Assembly: GCF_029867415.1 (NCBI RefSeq)
Contig: NC_081185.1
Coordinates: forward strand, 39,316,766-39,380,765
Origin: Vicia villosa
Lineage: Eukaryota; Streptophyta; Magnoliopsida; Fabales; Fabaceae
DNA: 64,000 nt
Direction of reading: 5' to 3'
Shown: positions 47,117 to 58,466 of the stretch, piece after piece
Position numbering within the stretch: the first letter of the stretch is position 1
How the letters are laid out: each line of letters starts with the position of its first letter
Translations under genes and position numbers: made by a program
The notes under the pieces: generated by a model
The model's input: only the letters and a program-made list of their open reading frames with translations
The model's database searches: none
What the model was told of the DNA's origin: nothing

Positions 47117-50100
47117 TAAGGTACCCTTTGCATCCATGGTTTTCCATGGGCTCTTAATTGCTTTGCTCTTTTTGTTTTCAAAAGTTTAGAAATGTAGAAG
47201 AAGAAAATAAGGACTTTAGCTCGTAAGTGAGCGTAGCCTTTTTGAAGTTTTTTAAGAAAAGGGTAGAAAAAGAAATTTAAACCAGAGCATGCAATTAAGG
47301 GCAAATTACCATGGTATTGTAATAGATTTCTTTTAGCCTTTCAGGGCTATCCATACGATAAGAGGGTAGGAAGTCCTTTTATTTGGAGGTTGAAGGGTCG
47401 TCGAAATTATCGTTCGCCATAAGACTGTCCCTTGCCATAGAGAGGGCAGGTAGTCTAAGGGAAGGATCAGAATAGCCATCATTATTAGGCAACCAGAGGA
47501 CACCTCAGCATTTCGTAGGCAACTTCGAGGGACGAGATCATATTAGCGAATCGAAGGCAGCATCATTGGGACTTATGATCTAAATGAACTGAGGGCAACA
47601 TTGCTGAGGCGTCTTTGGATTCCAGGGACTTGGCTTTCTGCACTAAAAACACAAGGCAACAAGGCAACAGGCAACGGGCAACAAGAGAGGTTACCATGAA
47701 AGGTGTGTGGGTGCACAATCACGTGATTAATTCAGATAATTATCTTATGATTAGTTATTCTACATTCAGTTCAAAGTTGCACTCCCTAAATTACTAACCA
47801 CGCAGTAATAATAATAAGCAGTGTTAAGTGCTTTCAAGGCCACACAATATAGTCCAGGAGCAGTTACATAATAAGCCATGGGGAGGGGGAAAAAGCAATA
47901 AAGATAAAAAACCCCAATAAAGCAAATAGTATGACATAAGTAATAATTAAAATAAAAGAGAACGAGTTTTAGGGTTACCGAACATTTGAGTTTTGACCGG
48001 TTGGTTAACCCTGAGAATTGGAAAAGGAAAAATAAACAACAAGGGGTGAGTGTAGGAGGAGTTCATTAACATTCGAAAGTAAACCCTAATTTATATTTTA
48101 TAAGGCAAAAATAAATAATATTTAAAATAATAATTAAATCAGGGACTTAGCTTTTTGATCTGATATGGCGCGTAGTCGGACAAATCCTGATGGTAATCTT
48201 GAAAAGCTACACAAAGAAAAAGGGCAAAATTCAGTGTAGGCATGATCTTCGTAAATCCTGATTTGGGCACAAATTAACTATGGTTAATAGAATAAATAAA
48301 AACAGATTAATTAATTATTGGTTTTCAACCTAATTAATTAAATCGGCAAAAAAAGGTTTTCGATTAAATTACTAACCCTAATATGTATTTTTTATCAATT
48401 AATAAAAGCATTTACAATTAATTAAATAATTAAACAAATATTAATTAAATAAATAAAAAAAAGGTTATTAACAATTAAACCAAATTAATTATTTAATTAT
48501 AAAATAAATATTAAAAATAAATGATTACGATTTTAGGAAAAAAAAGAAGAAAAAAGATTAAAAGAAATTTTATATAAAAAAACATAAATAAGAAAAAACA
48601 ATTAAATAGAAAACTAATTATTTAATAAATAGAAAATAAAAAGGAAAATTTGAAAACTTAGCTGGTAATCCTGTGTGGTAAGGTCTGTAGGGAGCATGAT
48701 ACGTCTGCAATCCTAGAAAGTTGGATTCATCCCTGCAGCCCCTCAATGGTTTGGATACGAGGACACACCATGGGCTTTCCTCAAGCGATGCGTAAGGGAT
48801 CTGAGTATTGCCTTTTACCAAAAAATATAGAGGGAAGCGAGGATCGAACCCACGCACCCTCAGTTCGCACAAGATTCTTTGCCATTCCAACCAAGCGCCC
48901 TTTTTGTTTAACATACGCTTTTAATGAAACAAATATAAAATAACGTGACTAATGGCCAGCGCGCGCAAAATTTGAAAATTTGGCCAGTAATGTGATGACA
49001 ACTCATAACCTGTAAATACTCTTTTTACAGCGCTTTTAACAGACTAGCTGTAAAAGAGCGTACCTATCACACCTACAAATTACAAAGACCCTCATACATG
49101 CACAAAACTTAAATCCAGGACCATGTTCATGATCCTCTCATCCACGCGAACACACCTGTACCAATATTAATGTCCAAAACCTTCTAAACCAAAAACCCCC
49201 AAAATCAAAATATGAACCCTAACATGGAAATTATTCACAAACACGCACAGAAATTCGATTAAGCATCCAGAATCATTCATGGAAGCATCATAAACAATAA
49301 TATGCAAACAAAATCCATGAATCATGCGCGAATCAATGCATTCGACCTTGAATCTAAAACGACATACCTTGGCTTAATGGAGGTATTTCTGGGGGTTTTG
49401 TTTGCATGTGAGTAGCCAAACAACTTCAGAAACCTTCAAGGAACATGTTAGGATCTTCAAACCTCCCTGAATTGCTCTCCAACTTCAAAACCGAATTCCA
49501 AATTTCTTGAATTTTTAGAAACTTGCTTAGTGTTCTTGGAGCTGCAAAAAACGTGTCCTAGGGGTCTGCCCTTGTTCACTATTTATAATAGTGTGAAATA
49601 GGTCAACAAATTTGGATCAAATCTCCTTGAATCCTTGATTGCCAATTTGAAAAATTTGATTGAAAATATGATTTTCAATCTTATTAAAATTTGCTCAATT
49701 CCAATATTTTTTAATCAATCTTGGGAGAATGAAATTATATGGAATATGGGGATAAATGATGATTGGATTTGATTCAAATTGATCCCTTAAACCATATCTT
49801 TGATTTTCTATTGATTTATTTAATTTTAATCATTTTTAAATAAATAAAAAATTCATAATAAATCAAATAAATCAAACAATTTCGTGGAAATTCAATTTTG
49901 AGGTTTTGGATAACTTGAGAGTGAAGATTGGGCCAAGAAAGATTGGGCCCCTTTGCAAAGAAATTCATTTTGAACCCTTTTCCTTCACATTTTTCTTCCC
50001 AAATTTGTCCAAATTTGACAAGGAATATCTCCCTCAATTTTTAAGGTATGGGGGAGTTATAGGACTTTTTGGAAACCTCAAGATGTCCTCTACAAGCCAC

Positions 50101-50774
50101 TTTGAAAGCTTTTTTTCATTTGAATATTTTATCTTGATGATATGGGCTTTGACAAAAAGCTGCTTTTGGTTGACCTTCAAAAAGGACCTATAATCTTTTG
50201 ATTCATATCTCTCAAATGGAGCATTTTTGGACTTGGCATGTGAGAGACAAAGTTGTAGAGAATTCAATTTGATTCTATTTGATATTTGGATGGAAAATTT
50301 CTGATGTTCCATGTAGGAGTTATGGCTGGTCAAAGTTCGGTTGACTTTCTCTTAGGAAAACCCTAATTTAGAAACTTTTGGTGTTGTTGATTTCTGATCT
50401 TTTCTTGATGAACCATGATCAATCCTTGATAAAATGGTGAATGATACTTCAAAATAAGGTTTTTGACAAAAAATCAGGAGTTTTGACTGTACTTTGACCA
50501 CAGTTGACTTTTAGGTCAAACTAGTCGACTGTTGACTTTCTGAGCAATTGAGTGACCAATCCTTTGAATTGAGGCCTGAATTTTGTCATGGAGATAGTTT
50601 GAAACATCATAAGTCATATGAGATGCATTGGGGCCTTTGATCCATTGATTTTCTTCAGAAAAACACAAACCCTAGTTTCTTGAGCCATTGTTTAGGAGGG
50701 GTGTCTTTGAGCCTTGAACTTTGATATGAGTTTGAATTAAGAGAAATAAGATGGGAAAATTTTGGGGTATGACA
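47117..50774 (-). repeat. Truncated 3' LTR of the right-hand Ogre element
   Basis: Begins in mid-LTR at AAGGTACCCTTTGCATCCATGG, the equivalent of 36073 in the solo LTR, so about 150 bp of the LTR end is missing. It ends TTTTGGGGTATGACA at 50774, followed by the PPT. It contains a tRNA-like module at 48841-48895. Confidence 0.88.
48841..48895 (-). promoter_or_regulatory. tRNA-like module in the right-hand Ogre LTR
   Basis: Minus strand: GCTTGGTTGGAATGGC (48895-48880; A-box-like with one extra base) and B-box GGTTCGATCC (48850-48841). The intervening sequence is unrelated to that of 18552-18588, yet box order and spacing are kept. Confidence 0.5.
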
Positions 50775-50787
50775 GCTGCCCCTGTTC
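50775..50787 (-). other. Polypurine tract of the right-hand Ogre element
   Basis: Minus strand AACAGGGGCAGC, same as at 20090-20102 apart from one base. Confidence 0.75.
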
Positions 50788-50987
50788 AATTTTCTTAAAC
50801 CTGAAGATTTAGAGTGGTTTGTATCTCAATCGGTATGTGAAGGTGGAAGAAGATTGAACACTAGATTACCCAAAAATTTGTATCACCGGGGGATGGGCTT
50901 AGAGATGCCATCCATATGAGCATTGAGATAAGTCATACATTAGACTACTTCTGAACTGGAAGTGTTTGAGAAGTAGTTGTTGAATGT

Positions 50988-51510
50988 TGATCGTGTCATT
51001 AATGTTCGTAGTAAATGAATTATATCCTTGAGAGTTGGTCGTGTCAGCACCGTTCGTAGTGACTGAATTAGACTTTGACAGTTGATTACATCTACATCGT
51101 TCGTGATAATAGAGTTATATATTTGAAGGTTGATTATGTCAGTACCGTTCGTAGCAACTGAATTAGATCTTGGAAAGATGATCGTGTCTATACCGTTCGT
51201 GATGATAGAATTAGATCTCTTGTCGTGTCAGCACCGTTCGTAGTAACTGAATTAGACTTTAGGAAGTAATTGATTGTGTCCACACTGTTCGTGATGAAGG
51301 AATTAGATCCCTGAGGGTTGACTGTGTCAGTACCATTCGTAGTAACTGAATTAGATCTTTGAAAATGATCGTGTCATCACCGTTCGTGGTAAATAAATTA
51401 GATCTTTGAAATGACCATGTATACACCGTTCGTGATGATAGAATTAGATCTTTGAGCGTTGACCGTGTTAGTACCGTTCGTAGTAACTGAATTAGATCTT
51501 GGAAAGTTAG
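50988..51510. repeat. 47-bp tandem array, about 11 units in dimeric order
   Basis: Units share (A/G)TCGTGTC, ACCGTTCGT and GAATTAGATCT. GTAGTAACTGAA units mostly alternate with GTGATGATAGAA units, giving a roughly 94-bp higher-order period. Confidence 0.88.
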
Positions 51511-51905
51511 AGATTTCATTCATCTGTTTGTACCTGTATTCTGCAATAGGTATAGCAAGTTTTTATGCAATGTCATGATGCATGTATTATGTAATGAGTT
51601 CCTCGAAATAAATGAGAAACTTTGTATGTTATGAGTTTATCATGAGACACCATATGCAATGTATGGATATGTATGTGATGTATGCTCATGATTCATATCA
51701 TATGAAGTATTTTGGTCGGGACCCCGATGTCTTTATCTTGTCTGGAAGATATACAACTGGGGATTTATGATTTCTGCTTGGGGATGAATAGTAACTTGAT
51801 GTACCCTGACTGGGGATAAGAGATATTAATAAACCATGTTGGAGGAGAGCAAGGGTCGGAGAACCGGCAGTGTTGAAGACGTAAATTCCGTCGAGGAGCT
51901 AAGTC

Positions 51906-52968
51906 TGTTAGAACAAGAATTGTTCTGATCAATATTCTTAGTTTTGATGATAACAATGTGTATGAATTTTGTATAAGATAATGTGGTACTCTAATCCTAT
52001 GCAATTTCCATTTCAGGAAACATATAAAGAGTATACACAAAATCAGCGCAAGAAGCACTGACTCAGAAGGTTCAGCATGCAACATCAGAACATGCTCTGG
52101 CAAGACATCAGAAGATGGTCAAGCAGAATCAGAACATGCTCTATTGAAGCATCAGAAGAACTTGAGATCAGAAGCAGAAGCACTGAAGTTCTCATGGTAT
52201 CACGCTAGAAGCACTTCAAGGTCAGAAGACAAGAAGATGCTCTGCACCAAGCTGTTTGACTGATGATATTCAAACGTTGTTTATACAAACATTATATCAT
52301 AAGCAAGTACAAGATAGCAGGCTACGCTGACTGACAAAAGGAACGTTAGAAGCTATTAACGGCAAAGTCAGTAAAAGCAGGAAAAGCTAGGCTCGAGGTA
52401 GTTGACAAAAGAGTGAAACATTAAATGCAATGCTGTACGGATCACGCAACGCATTAAATGCTCCCAACGGTCATCTTCTTAAACGCCTATATATAGAAGT
52501 TTTGATGAGAAGTTGAATACAACACTTTGCGCAAACATACAGAAACGCTGTCAAATTCAAAAGCTCTCAAACTTCGTCTTCAACCTCACTTCATTACTGT
52601 GTTAATATCTTAGGATTAAGCTTAAACTTTAAGAGAAATATCACAGTTGTGATTATAGCTTTTTAAGAAGCATTGTATAACTCTTGTAAGAATTTGTTTA
52701 CATTCATTTGTAAAGAACTAGAGGAGATCAAGTTGTGATCGAATTCTCTAGAAAGACTTAGAAGGTATCTAAGTGGAAAACCATATTAATCAAGGTTGAT
52801 TAGTGGATTAAATCCTCAGGTGAGGTAAATCACTCCAAGGGGGTGGACTGGAGTAGTTTAGTTAACAACGAACCAGGATAAAAATCATTGTGCAAATTGT
52901 TTTTATCTTAAGAGTTTTAAAACTACACTTATTCAAACCCCCCTTTCTAAGTGTTTTTCTATCCTTCA
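51906..52968 (+). repeat. 5' LTR of Sirevirus C
   Basis: 1063 bp, starts TGTTAGAACAAGAATTG and ends TTTCTATCCTTCA. TATA box at 52487-52496. Confidence 0.95.
52487..52496 (+). promoter_or_regulatory. LTR TATA box of Sirevirus C (5' copy)
   Basis: CTATATATAG, repeated at 62360-62369 in the 3' LTR and at 35633-35624 in element B. Would start the genomic transcript in the 5' LTR. Confidence 0.7.
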
Positions 52969-52970
52969 AT

Positions 52971-52982
52971 TGGCATCAGAGC
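52971..52982 (+). other. Primer-binding site of Sirevirus C
   Basis: TGGCATCAGAGC, one base different from the usual initiator tRNA-Met complement TGGTATCAGAGC, two bases after the LTR. Confidence 0.85.
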
Positions 52983-53050
52983 ACCGGTTCTAGGTGCAAG
53001 CACTTAACCGTGTTAGAAAAGATTCAGGAAGAGAAAAACACAAAGTTTAG

Positions 53051-54632
53051 ATGGCTGGTGAAATTCCAACAACTACATCTACATCTGGCTCTGCTGAGCA
53101 ACACAATGGAAATGGTAACAATGATTACACTAGACCACCAGTATTCGATGGTGAAAACTTTGAATATTGGAAAGATAAACTTGAAAGTTACTTTCTTGGT
53201 TTAGATGGTGACTTATGGGATCTTCTGGTGGATGGTTACAAACATCCAGTGAAAGCTAGTGGTGTAAAGCTCTCAAGACAAGAGATGAGTGATGATCAAA
53301 AGAAGAAATTCAAAAGTCATCACAAGTGTAGGACTGTTTTGCTGAATGCTATCTCTCATGCTGAATATGAGAAGATATCTAACAGGGAAACTGCCTATGA
53401 CATATATGAATCATTGAAAATGACTCATGAAGGAAATGCCCAAGTCAAGGAGACCAAAGCTCTTGCCTTGATCTAGAAATATGAAGCCTTCAAGATGGAG
53501 GATGATGAAAACATTGAGAAAATGTTCTCAAGATTTCAAACGCTAACTGCTGGATTAAGAGTTCTTGACAAGGGATACACCAAGGCTAATCATGTCAAGA
53601 AGATCATCAGAAGCTTGCCCAAAAGATGGGGCCCAATGGTGACTGCATTCAAGATAGCAAAGGATTTGAATGAAGTCTCTTTGGAAGAGCTGATCAGCGC
53701 CCTGAGGAGTCATGAAATTGAGCTGGATGCTAATGAACCTCAGGAGAAAGGTAAGTCTATTGCATTAAAATCCAATTATAAAAAAATGCACTAACGCTTT
53801 TCAGGCTGAAGAAGAAGATTCTGAAGAATCAGAATCAGAAGAAGAAGATGATCTGTCCATGATCTCCAGAAGGGTAAACCAACTCTGGAAGAGCTAGCAT
53901 AGGAAGTTCAAGAACTTCAAAAGTTCTAAGAAGCTTGAAAAAGGAGAATCTTCTGGAAGCAGAAGATATGACAAGAAGAAGGTCACTTGCTTCGAGTGCA
54001 ATGAGCCAGGTCACTACAAAAGTGAGTGTCCAAAGCTTCAGAAGGAGAAGCCCAGGAAGAAGTTTCATAAGAAGAAAGGTCTTATGGCAACTTGGGATGA
54101 TTCAGATTCATTAGAATCAGAATCAGACTCTGAAGGCGAGCAGGCAAACATTGCATTGATGGCCACAGTTGATGATGGATCAGAATCTACATCAGAATCA
54201 GATTCTGGAGAGGTATTTTTTGAACTATCTAGAGAAGAGTTAGTTTTTTGTCTAACAGAACTTTTGGAACTCAAGGCTCATCTTAGTATCAAATACAAAA
54301 AGCTGAAAAAGCTATTTGAATCTAAAACTAAGAAGCTGGAAGTGGAAAATTCTGAACTGAAGGAAAAAGTCTTAAAATTATCCAAAGATGTTGGATCTCC
54401 TTCTGACTCAGAAAAGTCTATTCCTAGCCTGAACCATATTCTGAAAGAATATGACTTGAGCTTTAGAAAGTTCTTATCTAGAAGTATTGGCAGAAGTCAT
54501 CTTGCTTCTATGATATATGTTGTTTCTGGAAACAAGAGAGTTGGCATTGGCTATGAGGGGGATTCTCCCATGATATTAGGCTCACATCACATGCCAAAAG
54601 CTTTCACATTACACACACTAAGAAGCATGTGA
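53051..54632 (+). pseudogene. Sirevirus C gag, with stops and a frameshift
   Basis: Start Met at 53051 (MAGEIPTTTSTSGSAEQ), then the copia gag domain (PPVFDGENFEYWKDKLESYF). A TAG at 53474-53476 breaks the frame, which continues to about 53780 (MFSRFQTLTAGLRVL, SLPKRWGPMVTAFK). A shift in an A-rich run near 53780 moves the gene to another frame; there a TAG at 53895-53897, then a CCHC zinc knuckle CFECNEPGHYKSEC (53988-54029), a Ser/Asp/Glu-rich tract and a coiled-coil Lys/Leu/Glu region. Gag binds RNA and forms the particle; this copy cannot make it. Confidence 0.9.
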
Positions 54633-55229
54633 CACAACCTAGAAAATATCATGTAACTCAGAATAAGGAATATCATACTGTACCTCCTGTTTTTTATAAT
54701 GCTAAACCCAAGTTCAATCAGAACTTAAGGAGAACTAACAAGAAAGGACCCAAGAAGATGTGGGTACCTAAGGAAAAGATTATTCCCGTTGTAGATATCC
54801 TTGGCTGTAAAGAAGACAAAGAAAAGCATGTCATGGTACCTGGACTCTGGGTGCTCTCGACACATGACGGGAAGAAGGTCTATGTTCCAAGACCTGGTGC
54901 TTAAATCTGCTGGAGAAGTTAAGTTTGGAGGAGATCAGAAGGACAAAATTATTGGCTCAGGAACCATAAGTACTGGTAAATCTCCTTCCATAACTAATGT
55001 TCTTCTGGTAGACGGATTAACACATAACTTGTTGTCCATAAGTCAATTAAGTGATAATGGTTATGACATAATCTTTAATCAAAAGTCTTGCAAGGCTGTA
55101 AGTCAGAAGGATGGCTCAATCCTATTTACAGGCAAGAGAAAGAATAACATTTACATGATTGATCTTCAAGATCTTAAGAATCAGAAGGTAACTTGTCTTA
55201 TGTCTGTTAGTGAAGAGCAATGGGTCTGA
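54629..55229 (+). pseudogene. Sirevirus C gag/protease junction and protease
   Basis: A 54629-54835 frame gives the linker (KKGPKKMWVPK), then a shift leads to the protease frame at 54801. The active-site region is YLDSGCSRHMTG, with the catalytic Asp codon at 54843. LVDGLTHNLLSISQL is the typical downstream block. A TGA at 55227-55229 replaces the Trp expected just before the integrase HHCC finger. Confidence 0.85.
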
Positions 55230-56435
55230 CACAGAAGATTAGGCCATGCTAGTTTGAGAAAGATTTCTCAGATTAACAAACTAAATCTGGTCAGAGGACT
55301 CCCTAATCTGAAATACAAATCAGATGCTCTTTGCGAAGCATGTCAAAAGGGCAAGTTCTCCAAACCTGCATTCAAGTCTAAGAATGTTGTTTCTTCCTCT
55401 AGGCCGCTAGAACATCTGCACATTGATCTGTTTGGCCCAGTCAAAACAGCATCTGTCAGAGGGAAGAAATATGGATTAGTCATCGTAGATGATTATAGCC
55501 GCTGGACATGGGTAAAGTTTTTAAATCACAAGGATGAGTCTCATTCAGTGTTCTTTGAATTCTGCACTCAGATTCAATCTGAGAAGGAGTGTAAAATCAT
55601 AAAGGTCAGAAGTGATCATGGTGGTGAATTTGAGAACAGATTCTTTGAGGAGTTCTTCAAAGAAAATGGTATTGCCCATGATTTATCTTGTCCTAGAACT
55701 CCACAGCAAAATGGAGTTGTAGAACGAAAGAATAGGACTCTACAAGAAATGGCCAGAACCATGATCAATGAAACCAATATGGCTAAGCATTTCTGGGCAG
55801 AAGCAATAAACACTGCATGCTATATTCAGATTAGAATCTCTATAAGACCTATTCTAAATAAGACTCCTTATGAATTGTGGAAGAACAGAAATCCCAACAT
55901 TTCTTATTTTCATCCTTTTGGATGTGTCTGTTTTATTCTAAATACTAAATATCATCTTGGTAAGTTTGATTCTAAGGCACATAAGTGTTTCCTTCTTGGA
56001 TATTCTGAACGCTCTAAAGGCTATAGAGTATACAATACTGAAACATTGGTTGTTGAAGAATCAATCAATATCAGATTTGATGATAAGCTTGGTCTTGAAA
56101 AGCCAAAGCAGTTTGAGAATTTTGCAGATTTAGATATTGATATATCAGAAGCTGAAGAACCAAGAAGCAAAGTTTCAGAAGCTGAAGATCTAAGAAGAAA
56201 AGGATCAGAAGATCAAGTTGCTACATCTTTAGAGAATCTCAGAATTTCTGAAGAGCCAACTATCAGAAGATATTCTAGACTCACCTCTGCTCATTTAGAC
56301 GATATCATTCTTGGAAAGAAGGATGATCCTATCAGAACAAGAGAATTCCTTAAGAACAATGCAGAATGTCAATTAGGTCTTGTCTCTTTGATCGAGCCAA
56401 CTTCTGTTGATCAAGCTCTAGAAGATGCAGACTAG
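55227..56435 (+). pseudogene. Sirevirus C integrase
   Basis: Same frame as the protease. HRRLGHAS and CEACQKGK form the HHCC zinc finger; the DDE triad is visible as Asp at 55425 (HIDLFGP), Asp at 55614 (RSDHGGEF) and Glu at 55722 (NGVVERKN). The C-terminal region has FLGYSERSKGYRVYN. It is bounded by the TGA at 55227 and by a TAG at 56433, where the family has Trp, so the catalytic core is whole but cannot be translated as part of pol. Confidence 0.9.
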
Positions 56436-57922
56436 ATAATTGCCATGCAAGAAGAACTAAATCAATTTACAAGGAATGATGTATGGGATCTTGTTCCTAG
56501 ACTAAAAGTATTTAACATCATTGGTACTAAGTGGGTCTTTAGAAACAAGCTAAGCAAAAAGGAGAAGTTGTAAGAAACAAAGCCAGACTGGTGGCTCAGG
56601 GTTATAGTCAGAAAGAAGGTATTGACTATACTGAAACCTTTGCACCAGTGGCCAAGTTAGAATCTATTCGCTTATTGATTTCTGTTGCCACTCAACATAA
56701 CATCACTCTATATCTGATGGATGTTAAGAGTGCTTTCCTAAATGGTTATATAGATGAAGAAGTTTATGTCCATCAACCTCCTGGCTTTGAAGACTCTATG
56801 TCTCCAAATCATGTTTTTAAACTAAAGAAATCATTATACAGATTGAAGCAAGCTCCTAGAGCTTGGTATGAGAGATTAAGTTCTTTCCTTCTAGATAATG
56901 ATTTCACTAGAGGAAAAGTGGATACTACTCTCTTTTGGAAAACATTTAAGAAGGATCTTTTAATTTGTCAAATTTATGTTGATGATATTATATTTGGAAC
57001 ATCTAATGCTACACTTGGAAAGGAGTTTGCTAAGTCTATGCAGGCTGAGTTTGAAATGAGCATGATGGGAGAACTCAAGTATTTCCCTGGGATCCAGATC
57101 AATCAAACATCAGAAGGAACATATGTTCACCAAACCAAGTATGTGAAAGAACTTCTGAAGAAGTTTAATCTTTCTGAAAGCAAAGAAGCAAAGACTCCTA
57201 TGCATCCAACGTGTATCTTAGGTAAGGATGAGGTAAGTAAGAAGGTAGATCAGAAGTTGTACAGAGGTATGATTGGATCTCTTCTATATCTTACTGCTTC
57301 TAGACCTGATATTTTATTCAGTGTTTGTCTGTGTGCAAGATTCCAATCAGATCCTAGAGAATCTCACTTAACAGCTGTTAAGAGAATTCTGAGGTATCTG
57401 AAAGGTACTACTAATGTTGGTTTAGTCTACAGAATATCTAAAGAGTACAACTTAGTAGGATATTGTGATGCTGATTACGCTGGAGATAGAATTGAAAGAA
57501 AGAGTACTTCTGGAAGTTGTCAATTTCTGGGAAGTCATCTGATCTCCTGGTATAGCAAGAAGCAAGCTACCATTGCCCTCTCTACAACAGAAGCAGAATA
57601 TGTTGCTGCTGCTGGATGTAGTACATAGATGCTCTGGATGAGGAGTCAGCTAGAAGATTATCAGATATATGAGAGTAACATTCCTATATTCTGTGATAAT
57701 ACTTCTGCTATTTGTTTATCTAAGAATCCTATCTTACATTCCAAAGCTAAACATATTGAGATCAAACATCACTTTATTAGGGACTATGTTCAGAAGGGTG
57801 TTCTATCTTTGAACTTTGTTGATAGAGACCATCAATGGGATGATATCTTTACAAAACCCCTTGCTGAAGATAGGTTTAAGTTCATTCTGAAGAATATCAG
57901 TATGGATTTATGCCCAGAATGA
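56436..57922 (+). pseudogene. Sirevirus C reverse transcriptase and RNase H
   Basis: After the TAG at 56433-56435 the frame continues (MQEELNQFTRNDVWDLV), shifts near 56550, and runs open from 56591. RT motifs: FAPVAKLESIRLL, MDVKSAFLNG, QAPRAWYERL and the YVDD box at 56975-56986. RNase H: GYCDADYAGD, KSTSGSC, ALSTTEAEY. A TAG at 57626-57628 (Gln in relatives) precedes the final segment ending DIFTKPLAEDRFKFILKN. Stop TGA at 57920-57922. Confidence 0.92.
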
Positions 57923-58293
57923 GAAGATGAGAAGTTCTGATGTATGGATTAGTTCTAAAATGATATTGTTTTATCTTCTTATAAGAAGTTCTGATGATGA
58001 TCAATTAGAAGTTCTGATTCTGTTATCACCGACGTTTCATTATCTAAGCTGATTCAGAAGTTCTTTTAAAGCAAAACAGATGTCACCAGCTTTCCAGATG
58101 TTGAACACGTGTTCACTCTATTTGGACAAGCATGCGTGCAGTTGAGGAGACGCCGCCCTAGGTAACTGTGCAAATCATTTCAAAAGTTACATTATCTCTC
58201 CTAATGTCATTTCTCATTAAATGCAATTGATTTTTTGTTTTTCTGTAATCATATTCATTCTAACACACATTGCATTTCATTTCAAATCCGTCC

Positions 58294-58303
58294 CTATATA
58301 AAC
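58294..58303 (+). promoter_or_regulatory. Putative internal TATA box for env-like ORF (C)
   Basis: CTATATAAAC followed by TCATCTTCAC; 164 bp upstream of the Met at 58467. The counterpart in element B (45495-45486) is identical over the ten bases. Confidence 0.6.
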
Positions 58304-58362
58304 TCATCTTCACAACAATTCATCTCTTTACATTCTCTCTCTTCATTCATAGTCTCTTTCGT

Positions 58363-58364
<2 letters not shown>

Positions 58365-58411
<47 letters not shown>
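58365..58411 (+). repeat. (CT)n microsatellite
   Basis: About 23 CT units in the leader between the internal TATA box and the env-like ORF. CT-rich leaders near transcript starts are common in plants; the array is absent in element B. Confidence 0.95.
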
Positions 58412-58415
<4 letters not shown>

Positions 58416-58466
58416 CTTTCTTTGTTGCATAAACCCTAGTTCTAAACTGTATCTCAGAATCTCTTC

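Larger units (their letters stand above)
50775..51900 (-). other. 3' UTR of the right-hand Ogre element
   Basis: Parallels 20090-21660 of the first Ogre-like element. The 47-bp array (50988-51510) is longer here and the 45-bp array is absent. It is interrupted at 51905 by copia C and resumes at 62857. Confidence 0.8.
57923..58466 (+). other. Spacer between pol and env-like ORF, with promoter-like sequence
   Basis: Non-coding. Contains a TATA box (58294-58303), a pyrimidine-rich leader and a CT microsatellite (58365-58411), then AAACCCTAG before the Met at 58467. Confidence 0.75.
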
